From NCBI GenBank assembly GCA_046304235.1, contig JBKCEW010000099.1, positions 1 through 23,529 of the forward strand: 23,529 nt of DNA. The letters run 5' to 3'. The translations under genes and the position numbers were made by a program. This DNA comes from CANHVK01 sp046304235 (lineage in GTDB: Bacteria; Bacteroidota; Bacteroidia; Flavobacteriales_D; Crocinitomicaceae). Shown piece by piece: positions 6,894-14,446 of this stretch. The notes beneath the pieces were generated by a model. It ran no database searches. It saw nothing but the letters and a program-made list of their open reading frames with translations, and was not told where the DNA came from. Every line of letters begins with the position of its first letter. The first letter of the stretch is position 1.

Positions 6894-8741
6894 TTAAGAA
6901 TATATTTCGCTTCCTTTTTGCTTGAACTCTTCTGATTTTTCAAACATCCCATTATCAGCTGCTTCACGGATATCTTGCGTGATTTTCATCGAGCAAAATT
7001 TCGGTCCACACATGGAACAGAAATGTGCCACTTTTGCACCTTCAGCAGGTAAAGTTTCATCATGAAATTCTCTTGCAGTATCTGGATCTAAAGACAAGTT
7101 AAACTGGTCTTCCCATCGGAATTCAAAACGTGCTTTACTTAAAGCGTTATCTCGGTATTGTGCTCCTGGGTGACCCTTTGCTAAATCCGCAGCGTGAGCA
7201 GCAAGTTTATAAGTTATCACACCATCTTTCACATCTTTACGATTTGGTAATCCTAAATGCTCTTTTGGTGTAACATAACATAACATTGCAGTCCCAAACC
7301 AACCAATCATAGCTGCACCAATTGCAGAAGTAATATGGTCATAACCAGGTGCGATATCTGTAGTCAATGGACCTAATGTATAAAAAGGTGCTTCGTGACA
7401 CTCTTTTAATTGTTTATCCATATTTTCTTTAATCAAATGCATCGGTACGTGTCCAGGACCTTCAATCATCACCTGAACATCGTGTTTCCAAGCAATTTTA
7501 GTCAATTCACCTAAGGTTTCTAATTCACCAAATTGTGCAGCATCGTTCGCATCTGCTAAAGAACCTGGACGTAAACCATCCCCTAAAGAGAAAGCCACAT
7601 CGTACGCTTTCATAATTTCACAAATCTCCTCAAAATGAGTGTATAAGAAATTTTCTTTATGGTGAGACAAACACCATTTAGCCATGATAGAACCACCACG
7701 AGAAACGATTCCTGTCATACGTTTTGCAGTCAAAGGAATGTATCTTAACAATACACCAGCGTGAATCGTGAAGTAAGAAACTCCTTGTTCTGCTTGTTCA
7801 ATTAAAGTATCTCTGAAAATTTCCCATGTTAAATCTTCAGCTTTCCCATTTACTTTTTCAAGAGCTTGGTAAATAGGAACTGTACCAATCGGAACTGGTG
7901 AGTTACGAATGATCCACTCTCTAGTTTCGTGGATATTTTTACCTGTAGATAAATCCATGATTGTATCAGCACCCCAACGACATGACCATACCGCTTTTTC
8001 AACTTCTTCCTCAATACTTGAGGTTACGGCAGAATTTCCAATATTTGCATTGATTTTCACCAAGAAGTTACGACCAATGATCATCGGTTCGCTTTCAGGG
8101 TGATTAATATTATTTGGAATTATTGCTCTACCAGCTGCGATTTCGTCTCTTACAAACTCTGGTGTAATCCAATTAGTAGGTGTATTTGCTCCAAAGCTAT
8201 TTCCCGGATGTTGCGCACACATTGTTTCAAATTGGTCACCCAATTGTTCTTTTAATGCTTCAATACGTTGATTTTCTCGAATTGCTACATATTCCATTTC
8301 AGGAGTAATGATTCCTTTTTTCGCGTAATACATTTGAGAAACATTCATTCCCGATTTCGCTTTCAACGGTTTTGAAATGTGCTCAAAACGTAAGTGATCC
8401 AACGAAGTATCGTTAATTCTTTCTTTTCCATAATCAGAAGAAATTTGATCTAATGTTTCAACATCATTTCGATCTAAAATCCATTGTTCACGTATACGTG
8501 GCAATCCTTTTTTAACATCAACTTGATGATTTTCATCAGTATATGGACCTCCTGTATCATAAACTGTTACAGGTGGGTTTTCAACCATTTTACCATTGTA
8601 TAATTTCGTTGGAGAAACATTAATTTCTCTCATTCCAACTTGGATATTGTGTAATATCCCTGGTACATATACTTTTTTAGAACCTGAAATTGGCCCTGTG
8701 GTAATGCTACCTTGTTCTGGTGTTTTATCCGCTTTACTCAT
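6894..8741 (-). CDS. thiC: Phosphomethylpyrimidine synthase ThiC
   Basis: ThiC (615 aa) is a non-canonical radical SAM enzyme that rearranges aminoimidazole ribotide to HMP-phosphate, the pyrimidine half of thiamine. The FeS motif CSMCGPKFC near the C-terminus has cysteines at 575, 578 and 583. Other family blocks are PGNSFGANTPTNWITPEF, the long MDLSTGKNIHETREWIIRNS stretch, FTIHAGVLLRYIPL, SRGGSIMAKWCL, EGPGHVPMHLI and ITSAIGAAMIGWFGTAMLCY. It begins 3 nt after the thiS stop, so both are under the TPP riboswitch. Length is typical of the long bacterial form with the N-terminal extension. The hairpin after it may lower expression of the later genes relative to thiC. Confidence 0.98.
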   Translation of the reverse strand: MSKADKTPEQGSITTGPISGSKKVYVPGILHNIQVGMREINVSPTKLYNGKMVENPPVTVYDTGGPYTDENHQVDVKKGLPRIREQWILDRNDVETLDQISSDYGKERINDTSLDHLRFEHISKPLKAKSGMNVSQMYYAKKGIITPEMEYVAIRENQRIEALKEQLGDQFETMCAQHPGNSFGANTPTNWITPEFVRDEIAAGRAIIPNNINHPESEPMIIGRNFLVKINANIGNSAVTSSIEEEVEKAVWSCRWGADTIMDLSTGKNIHETREWIIRNSPVPIGTVPIYQALEKVNGKAEDLTWEIFRDTLIEQAEQGVSYFTIHAGVLLRYIPLTAKRMTGIVSRGGSIMAKWCLSHHKENFLYTHFEEICEIMKAYDVAFSLGDGLRPGSLADANDAAQFGELETLGELTKIAWKHDVQVMIEGPGHVPMHLIKENMDKQLKECHEAPFYTLGPLTTDIAPGYDHITSAIGAAMIGWFGTAMLCYVTPKEHLGLPNRKDVKDGVITYKLAAHAADLAKGHPGAQYRDNALSKARFEFRWEDQFNLSLDPDTAREFHDETLPAEGAKVAHFCSMCGPKFCSMKITQDIREAADNGMFEKSEEFKQKGSEIYS

Positions 8742-8744
8742 AGT

Positions 8745-8948
8745 TTATCCCCCTTGGGTGGCTTTAATGATTAATACTTGATCGTTTTGATTTAAAATTG
8801 TTTTTTCCCATTCATTCTTTGGAATCACTTCTTCATTGATAGCGACTGCCAATCCTTTGGAATTCTCTCCAACTTGAGAATTAACAATAGCCAGTAACGA
8901 AGTTTGTTCTTCAGTTTGTATGTGTTGATTATTTACAAAGATTTCCAT
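8745..8948 (-). CDS. thiS: Sulfur-carrier protein ThiS
   Basis: ThiS (67 aa) is a ubiquitin-fold sulfur carrier. It starts MEIFVNNQHIQTEEQTSL and ends in KATQGG, the Gly-Gly tail that ThiF adenylates and that becomes the thiocarboxylate used by ThiG. The internal GLAVAINEEVIPKNEW block matches the family. It is the first gene of the operon. Its ATG (8946-8948) is directly preceded by TTAGG, which can pair with an upstream TCCTAA in the leader, suggesting translational control by the riboswitch. Confidence 0.96.
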   Translation of the reverse strand: MEIFVNNQHIQTEEQTSLLAIVNSQVGENSKGLAVAINEEVIPKNEWEKTILNQNDQVLIIKATQGG

Positions 8949-8974
8949 CCTAATTTATTTACAGCACTTTAGGA
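8948..8974 (-). promoter_or_regulatory. Predicted expression platform of the TPP riboswitch
   Basis: On the minus strand CCTAAAGT (8966-8973) is exactly complementary to ACTTTAGG (9083-9090), the 5' strand of P1/P2. The overlapping TCCTAA (8969-8974) is complementary to TTAGGA (8948-8953), which abuts and includes the first base of the thiS ATG. The two pairings are mutually exclusive. This is visible complementarity; the switching mechanism is inferred. Confidence 0.5.
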
Positions 8975-9007
8975 GGATACAGAAAATTAAACGTACTGCT
9001 TCCATTC

Positions 9008-9090
9008 ACTTTTTCCTACGACAGTATAAACTGTTTCAGGTTCAAAGGGTATAATCTCAGTCCGAATCATTATCAGGACACCCCTAAAGT
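9008..9090 (-). ncRNA. TPP riboswitch (thi-box aptamer)
   Basis: Read on the minus strand, the aptamer runs from ACTTTAGGGGTG (from 9090) through the P3 hairpin GTCC...GGAC and the conserved CTGAGA and ACCCTTTGAACCTGA to the P5 hairpin ACAG-TTTATA-CTGT and GTAGGAAAAAGT (to 9008). The terminal stem P1 is ACTTT/AAAGT. These match the thi-box consensus in order and spacing. It lies 59 nt upstream of thiS and should repress the operon when thiamine pyrophosphate is bound. Confidence 0.95.
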
Positions 9091-9104
9091 CGATGTGAAA
9101 TTAC

Positions 9105-9112
9105 GAAAATTA
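9105..9112 (-). promoter_or_regulatory. Weak candidate -7 element for the thiamine operon
   Basis: TAATTTTC on the minus strand differs from TAnnTTTG only in the last base. It would place the transcript start a few bases before the riboswitch. No clear -33 TTG is seen at the right distance, so support is weak. Confidence 0.25.
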
Positions 9113-9141
9113 TTTATTGATAAAAAATAAATTATACTTGA

Positions 9142-10371
9142 TTATTTTTTCCATAATAAACTACCATCTCCATAACTTAAAAAGCGGAAATTGTGATTCA
9201 GGGCGTATTCGTAGATACCCCTCCACGAATCACCCACCAAAGCACTAATCAACAACAACAAAGTACTTTCTGGTTGATGGAAATTGGTTACTAAAGCATT
9301 GATAATATTATATTTATAACCAGGCGCGATAATGATTTGTGTTCGTGAAATAAAACGGGGTTGATTTTCCTTTTGTAAAAAATCGATTAAGGCTTGGTAT
9401 GCTTCTTTTGGAGTACAAAGTTCTTTAGTCTCATATGGCTCCCATTGTTGCACCTCTAATTCTTTGACTTTTAGTTCAGGATTGAAAAATAATTTTCGTC
9501 CTATCCAATATAAACTTTCCACTGTACGAGTAGAGGTTGTTCCAACAGTAACTATTGTTTTATCTCCTAAGGAATCACAAATTGACTGAATGGTATTTAT
9601 GTCAACATCTAAATATTCACCGTGCATTTCGTGTCCACCGATTTCTTCACTTTTTACAGGTTTGAATGTTCCTGCTCCCACATGAAGTGTTACATATTCA
9701 TTTTTAACCCCTTTATTTTCAAGATTTCGAATTATTTTTTCTGTAAAATGTAAACCTGCAGTTGGAGCAGCAACAGAACCTGATTCTTTAGCAAAAGTCG
9801 TTTGATATCGCTCTACATCAGACGTTTCTGTTTCTCTATTTAAATAGGGTGGTAAAGGAATACTCCCAAAAGCATGCAATATTTCTGCGAAAACAATTTC
9901 AGTTGGTGACCAAGACAAGGTTACATGAAAAAAGTCATTTACACGTTCTTTATTAGATAAAGTAAGTTCAATTTGCTGTCCATTCCAGTCAATAATTCTG
10001 GTTAGGGTATCTTTCTTCCAACGTTTTGCATTGCCAATATAACATTTGATTTCCAATTCACCCTGACAACACATTGCTAAAGAAGCATCAATATGCTTGT
10101 CTACTGCTTCTAAATAAAACAATTCTACCACAGCCCCTGTTTCGGTATGGAACAACATCCTCGCTTCAACTACCTTGGTATTATTGTAAATCATCAAGGT
10201 ATTTTCAGGTATGTAATCGGCAAAATTTTTATATACATCCTCGTGAATAGAGTCATTCTCATATACCAATAACTTGGATGCGTCTCGCTCTGATAAAGGA
10301 TATTTTGCAATACGTTCATCAGGTAAATGATAAGTAAAATCGGAAATTTGAATATTTTTAATCGAAGACAT
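9142..10371 (-). CDS. queA: S-adenosylmethionine:tRNA ribosyltransferase-isomerase QueA
   Basis: QueA (409 aa) moves the ribosyl part of SAM onto preQ1 at position 34 of GUN-anticodon tRNAs to form epoxyqueuosine. Family blocks are all present: YHLPDERIAKYPLSERDASK at the N-terminus, NNTKVVEARM, GSIPLPPYLNR, the signature GSVAAPTAGLHFTEKI, LHVGAGTFKPV, VGTTSTRTVESLYW and VTNFHQPESTLLLLISAL. It is longer than the roughly 350-residue enterobacterial form, with the extra length in the central beta-barrel part and before TNFHQPEST. It is transcribed toward the thiamine operon, ending 51 nt before the riboswitch. It follows a 93-aa gene by 24 nt and may be co-transcribed with it. Confidence 0.97.
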   Translation of the reverse strand: MSSIKNIQISDFTYHLPDERIAKYPLSERDASKLLVYENDSIHEDVYKNFADYIPENTLMIYNNTKVVEARMLFHTETGAVVELFYLEAVDKHIDASLAMCCQGELEIKCYIGNAKRWKKDTLTRIIDWNGQQIELTLSNKERVNDFFHVTLSWSPTEIVFAEILHAFGSIPLPPYLNRETETSDVERYQTTFAKESGSVAAPTAGLHFTEKIIRNLENKGVKNEYVTLHVGAGTFKPVKSEEIGGHEMHGEYLDVDINTIQSICDSLGDKTIVTVGTTSTRTVESLYWIGRKLFFNPELKVKELEVQQWEPYETKELCTPKEAYQALIDFLQKENQPRFISRTQIIIAPGYKYNIINALVTNFHQPESTLLLLISALVGDSWRGIYEYALNHNFRFLSYGDGSLLWKK

Positions 10372-10395
10372 CTTATTGAAATTTTAATTCGTAAC

Positions 10396-10677
10396 CTACC
10401 CTTTTCTCTTAGAATTCATTTTTGGCTTATAATGTTCCATATGTTTTAATTCTTGAATAACACTTGAACTATTTTTGGTAAAGAATTCTTTCATGATTAT
10501 GTTGTAAAATTCTTCTTTATTTTCGAATAAATCTTTCATCACAAATTCAGAATCGTCTCTATTCAATACCATTAAATTGATTAAATCCTCAGCAATAGCT
10601 AATTTCATCGAAACCAACAATATATCATTATACTTATCAACCAGTTCTCTGATTTTAGTTTCTTGTTGCTGGGTCAT
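10396..10677 (-). CDS. Hypothetical 93-aa helical protein upstream of queA
   Basis: The ORF starts with ATG at 10675-10677 and encodes a mostly alpha-helical, soluble protein with a hydrophobic helix DILLVSMKLAIAEDLINLMV and a basic tail ending PKMNSKRKG. There is no signal peptide, membrane span, cysteine cluster or known motif, and I do not recognise the family. Its codon use and AT content look like those of its neighbours. It lies 24 nt before queA in the same orientation, with a candidate promoter just upstream, so it is probably a real first gene of a two-gene unit. Function unknown. Confidence 0.6.
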   Translation of the reverse strand: MTQQQETKIRELVDKYNDILLVSMKLAIAEDLINLMVLNRDDSEFVMKDLFENKEEFYNIIMKEFFTKNSSSVIQELKHMEHYKPKMNSKRKG

Positions 10678-10710
10678 GCCAAAAAATTTAATTTAAAATA
10701 GGGGAATACA

Positions 10711-10736
10711 CAAAAATAAATCTTGTATCAATACAA
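10711..10736 (-). promoter_or_regulatory. Candidate promoter for the 93-aa gene and queA
   Basis: On the minus strand TATTTTTG (10711-10718) matches the Bacteroidota -7 consensus TAnnTTTG exactly, with TTG at 10734-10736, 15 nt upstream, a somewhat short spacer. The TTG belongs to a small palindrome, TTGTATTGATACAA (10723-10736), which could instead be an operator or a weak terminator stem of the hydrolase gene. Confidence 0.3.
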
Positions 10737-10755
10737 ACTACTTCAAAACACAAAA

Positions 10756-11544
10756 TTATCCTTTTAGTTTTTCCAACCATTCCAAAGTGACCTGATTAAA
10801 CTCTTCGAATTTTTCAATGTTTACAATATGACCACAATTTTCAACTACAGCTAAACTTCCATATTTTTCTAAATCAGCCATTTTAACTACATCATGAATA
10901 AACATATGATCTTGACGACCAGAAATAAAAAGCACAGGTAATTCGTGTGTTTCTTTTTCGAAGCGTTTTAAAGTAGCATCTAAGGATCCCGTTAATCCAA
11001 ACCAACGAATGAATTCCGATTTTTTCATTTTTTTCGCTTCATGTATAAAAATAGCTCTTGAATGTTTATGGTTTCTTCTGGGAAGGATTATCCAAGCAAA
11101 AAAAGAATAGAGAAAAATAAAAGGAACAATTTTTTTAGACGTATTACCGATAAATATCAAAAAACGAGAAAATGTTGTCAATCGAATAATTGCTCCAGAC
11201 ATAACCATAGATTGAACACGTTGTGGTTGTAATTCAACAATTTGTCTTATCATCAACGTACCCAATGAAACCCCTATAAAATGAGACTTCTCAATTGAAT
11301 GTAGATCTAAAACATCAATTACCTCTTTTGAAATTGCCGGAAAAGTGTAATTCAGTTTTTTATTTATTACTTCATCTACTGTGGTCCTACCATGACCTCG
11401 TAAATCTATTAAAAGGACATTGTACTTCTTTCTAAATGAATTTACTTGCTTGAACCAAATGGTTGAACTTCCTCCTGCTCCATGAATAAATGTCACCCAT
11501 TCAGCAGTTTTATTTTCATGTTTATAAATCGTGTGATGTAGCAT
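10756..11544 (-). CDS. Alpha/beta-hydrolase family protein
   Basis: A 262-aa alpha/beta-hydrolase with a full catalytic set: oxyanion HGAGGSS (21-27), LIDLRGHGRT (45-54), nucleophile elbow GVSLG with Ser93, Asp212 in FISGRQDHMF, and His239 in ENCGHIVNIE. A cap region around 120-185 is unusually basic and contains a hydrophobic stretch, FIGNTSKKIVPFIFLYSFFAWIIL written in parts: FIGNTS at 131-136 and PFIFLYSFFAWIIL at 141-154. This may anchor it to the membrane or form a lipophilic substrate pocket. There is no signal peptide. Its ATG lies within the 3' end of the GT87 glycosyltransferase gene, a 23-nt overlap, so the two are expressed together. Substrate unknown; esterase/lipase or C-C hydrolase are possible. 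Confidence 0.85.
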   Translation of the reverse strand: MLHHTIYKHENKTAEWVTFIHGAGGSSTIWFKQVNSFRKKYNVLLIDLRGHGRTTVDEVINKKLNYTFPAISKEVIDVLDLHSIEKSHFIGVSLGTLMIRQIVELQPQRVQSMVMSGAIIRLTTFSRFLIFIGNTSKKIVPFIFLYSFFAWIILPRRNHKHSRAIFIHEAKKMKKSEFIRWFGLTGSLDATLKRFEKETHELPVLFISGRQDHMFIHDVVKMADLEKYGSLAVVENCGHIVNIEKFEEFNQVTLEWLEKLKG

Positions 11545-12697
11545 CTACTTTTTTTAGTTTACTCCAAACCAAAAGCGTAGAGCTGATAAAAATTAAATTT
11601 CCAATCCCTAATACACCCCATTCGGTAAATTTAGATGACAATTTCCTTCCCCATAAATCCATAGAGTCAAAAGAAAACAATAACATACCTAAAGCAAAAG
11701 ATATCCAAATCCATTTATTATTTAATTTTTTAGCCATCAAAAGCAAAACCATCACCATCGGTATAGACAATAAAAAATGTTGTGAATCGGTCACAAAAAA
11801 ATTAGGAATAAATCCTAAAAATATACTTATCCAAAACCAAAAATCTGCTTTATTTGGTGGTGATTTTAGGTGATTTTTTAACCATATCACGACCAATAAA
11901 ATCAATCCAATGATTGAGGGAATCCAAGAATCTGGTTGACCCAAAATTGTAGGAATCATGAATTGTAAGGAAGAAGGATTTGATATATACTCCCCATGTG
12001 CAGTCACCGAATTCACCCAACCACTCCACAAGTTCCAATTTGTAGACCAACCCCAAAACAGAGCTGGCATTAATAAAAATAGAACACCCCAACCTGAAAA
12101 TAAAAGAATCATTTTCCAATTTTTATATAACAAAATCGGAAGTACTACCAAAATCATGATTGGTTTTAAAATTAACATCAAACCATAAAACAAAGATGCT
12201 AAGAGCCATTTTTCTTTAAAATAAAACCAAGAACCTAACGTAAAATTGGCTAATAATATAATATTTACATTCCCCATATGAAATTCACGGGTAAGGTGAA
12301 TGGCAATGACAAAAAAGGATAAGGATAAAAGCCAATGTGGTGATTGAATTTGAAAAACGAAAGAAATAATTCTTTGCCACAAAGGAAGTGAAATTAACAA
12401 ACAAGCAAACAATAAAATAATATGGATTATTTTTACTGTTTGAAAAGAAAAATAGGTTGCTGGAGCAAAAAACAATAATGTAGTAGGCGGATACTTAAAA
12501 TAACCAGTATCTAATCCATAGGGATGTATATATGGATTGTTTCCTTTTAAAAAATCAATCGTAGCTTCAAAATATACTTTAAAATCATTTGCATAAAGTT
12601 TATCATTACTCAACTCTACAGAAACAAATAAAACTGTAAATAAAGTAATTAAAATAAAGTATGATAAGTATGATTTTTTTTTAAAAAACTCAACCAT
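11522..12697 (-). CDS. GT87/DUF2029-type polytopic membrane glycosyltransferase
   Basis: A 391-aa integral membrane protein with about ten hydrophobic segments. After the first helix (SYFILITLFTVLFVSVEL) the periplasmic loop carries the GT-C signature: NDFKVYFEATIDFLKGNNPY followed by GYFKYPPTTLLFFAP, where the Asp of NDF is the likely catalytic base. Such GT-C enzymes use polyprenyl-phosphate sugars, for example mannose or arabinose, on the periplasmic side of the inner membrane. The acceptor cannot be told. It is the first gene of a pair with the overlapping hydrolase downstream. It follows the broken alpha-glucosidase gene by 48 nt and has a candidate -7 element there. Family assignment is good; sugar specificity is unknown. 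Confidence 0.85.
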   Translation of the reverse strand: MVEFFKKKSYLSYFILITLFTVLFVSVELSNDKLYANDFKVYFEATIDFLKGNNPYIHPYGLDTGYFKYPPTTLLFFAPATYFSFQTVKIIHIILLFACLLISLPLWQRIISFVFQIQSPHWLLSLSFFVIAIHLTREFHMGNVNIILLANFTLGSWFYFKEKWLLASLFYGLMLILKPIMILVVLPILLYKNWKMILLFSGWGVLFLLMPALFWGWSTNWNLWSGWVNSVTAHGEYISNPSSLQFMIPTILGQPDSWIPSIIGLILLVVIWLKNHLKSPPNKADFWFWISIFLGFIPNFFVTDSQHFLLSIPMVMVLLLMAKKLNNKWIWISFALGMLLFSFDSMDLWGRKLSSKFTEWGVLGIGNLIFISSTLLVWSKLKKVDATSHDL

Positions 12698-12740
12698 ATT
12701 AATTATTAAACTCTTAAATTTAATATGAATTCAACCGAAA

Positions 12741-12748
12741 CAAAGTTA
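12741..12748 (-). promoter_or_regulatory. Candidate -7 element before the GT87 gene
   Basis: TAACTTTG on the minus strand fits TAnnTTTG exactly and overlaps the stop codon of the GH13 pseudogene, 43 nt before the GT87 start. No TTG is visible at the expected -33 distance, so this is tentative. Confidence 0.25.
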
Positions 12749-14350
12749 ACTTAAAAGTTTTAGAATAAGCCCTTCGTATTTTTCTAGAACAACAAAATCT
12801 TGAATAAGTTTATCCTTACGATCAATTGTTGAATAAATACACTCCCACGCTTCTTCGCTATTTAATGGCAAAGTAAATACACTATTCTTGAAATTTAGTA
12901 TAATATATAATGTCTGATTTTCAAAAATTCGAAAGTATCCTAGTATCCCATTTTGACCTGTATTTACAAATAAAATTGTCCCTAGTTGCAGTATTTTGTT
13001 TGAATTTCTGAGAGAAATTAAAAATTTATAATGATTTAATAATGAATACTTTGTTTTTAGTTGATGCTCAACATTTACCCTGAAGAAATTTCTATTTATA
13101 GGTAACCATGGTTTTGAGTTTGAAAAACCAGCATATTTATCATCAGACCATTGCATAGGAGTACGCGATTTATCTCTACCAGTAAAAAATGGCCAAAATT
13201 TGATTCCTAAAGGATCTTTGATATGTTTCCTTCTTATTTTTTGATTTTGCATTCCAATTTCTTCACCATAATAAATAAAGGGTGTACCACGTAACGTAAG
13301 CAAAAGTAAACTAGTTAAATATGCCTTTTGATGTTTATTTCTGCCTATTCCAAAACGATTGTAACTTCTTAATAAGTCATGATTACTCATGACATAGGTA
13401 GGCCATCCTTTTTCTGGTAAATTTATCTCCCAAGATTCAATGCATTTAAAATATTTTCTTGCATTCCAATATCTGAAAATCTAGGAAAAATCAAAAGCCA
13501 AATGTAAGGCGTTATCTCCTTGATCTAAATAATTTAATACTGTAATATTATTTCCTGGCGGGGGTGTATATATTTCACCAACAAGCATTTTATCGCCATA
13601 TGACTCTACCAATTCTCTTAACTTTCGAACAATTTTGATGGAAGTTCCTCTGTTTCTATTATATAATTGATGTTTCGATGGTTTACCCCATTTTATCAAT
13701 GGATTATCTCTAAACTTCTCATCTTTAACAATATAATTGATTACATCTAAACGAAATCCATCTACTCCTAATTCTAACCAAAATCTAACTTCCTCAAAGA
13801 AAGTTTGTTGCAACTCTTTATTTCGCCAATTTAAATCGGGTTGTTCTTTTAAGAAGCTATGTAAGTAATATTGCTGGGTGGACTCATCCCATTGCCAAGA
13901 ACTACCACCAAAAGCGGATTTCCAATTGGTAGGGACTTTTCCGTTTCTAGGACTTTTCCAGATATACCAATCTCTTTTCGGATTTGTTAATGAAGATGAG
14001 GACTCTAAAAACCATGGATGTTGATTAGAGGTATGATTCATTACTAAATCCATAATGATTCTTACTTGATTTTTATGTGCTAAAGCCAACAACTCTTTAA
14101 AGTCTTCTAAATTTCCATAACTACCATCAATTTCACGATAATTGACAATATCATAGCCATAGTCTTTCATTGGTGAATCGTAGATTGGAGACAACCAAAT
14201 CGCAGTAACACCTAAATTTTTAAGGTAGTCGAACTTTTGAATTACACCTTGTAAATCCCCTATACCATCCTCATTAGAATCGAAAAAACTCCTTACATAA
14301 AGATGATAAACCACACCATGTTTCCACCAAATAAATTGATCTTCTTCCAT
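12746..14350 (-). pseudogene. GH13 alpha-glucosidase (oligo-1,6-glucosidase-like) interrupted by one in-frame TAG
   Basis: One continuous reading frame of 534 codons is broken only at codon 290 by TAG (13481-13483). The N-terminal half (289 aa) holds GVVYHLYVRSFFDSNEDGIG, DLVMNHTSNQHPWF, the nucleophile Asp202 in GVDGFRLDVIN and the acid/base Glu259 in LVGEIYTP. Past the stop the same frame continues IFRYWNARKYF...WPTYVMSNHD, giving the third catalytic Asp325, then GTPFIYYGEEIGMQ, KSRTPMQWSDDKYAGFS and the C-terminal beta domain. The combined length is normal for GH13 alpha-glucosidases. The missing residue falls in the FDFSxIF segment, where homologues have a hydrophobic residue, so a Leu TTG to TAG change is the simplest cause. 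There are no other lesions. A sequencing error is possible. The product would hydrolyse alpha-glucosides. Confidence 0.85.
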
Positions 14351-14363
14351 TTAAAAACTAAAA

Positions 14364-14394
14364 AACTTCGATGATTAAATTAATCACCGAAGTT
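14364..14394 (-). terminator. Rho-independent terminator downstream of icmF
   Basis: Stem halves AACTTCG and CGAAGTT enclose TGATTAA and TTAATCA with a single mismatched pair that becomes a G-U wobble on the minus strand, making a 15-bp stem with a very small loop. A run of six T follows (GAAGTTTTTTAG) on the minus strand. It ends icmF transcription and lies only 14 nt before the GH13 start codon, so GH13 would need read-through. Confidence 0.85.
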
Positions 14395-14446
14395 GTCTAG
14401 AAAATATATTTAAAGTAAACCTTTTGTTAAGAGAATGTTTAGAAAA

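Noticed and set aside
11850..12119. Minus-strand 89-codon ORF within the GT87 gene
   Set aside because: It is an out-of-frame reading of a well-supported membrane glycosyltransferase with no motif of its own.
13390..13483. Programmed stop-codon recoding (for example pyrrolysine) at the GH13 TAG
   Set aside because: There is no family precedent for recoding in GH13 and no downstream recoding stem was recognised; a point mutation or read error is simpler.
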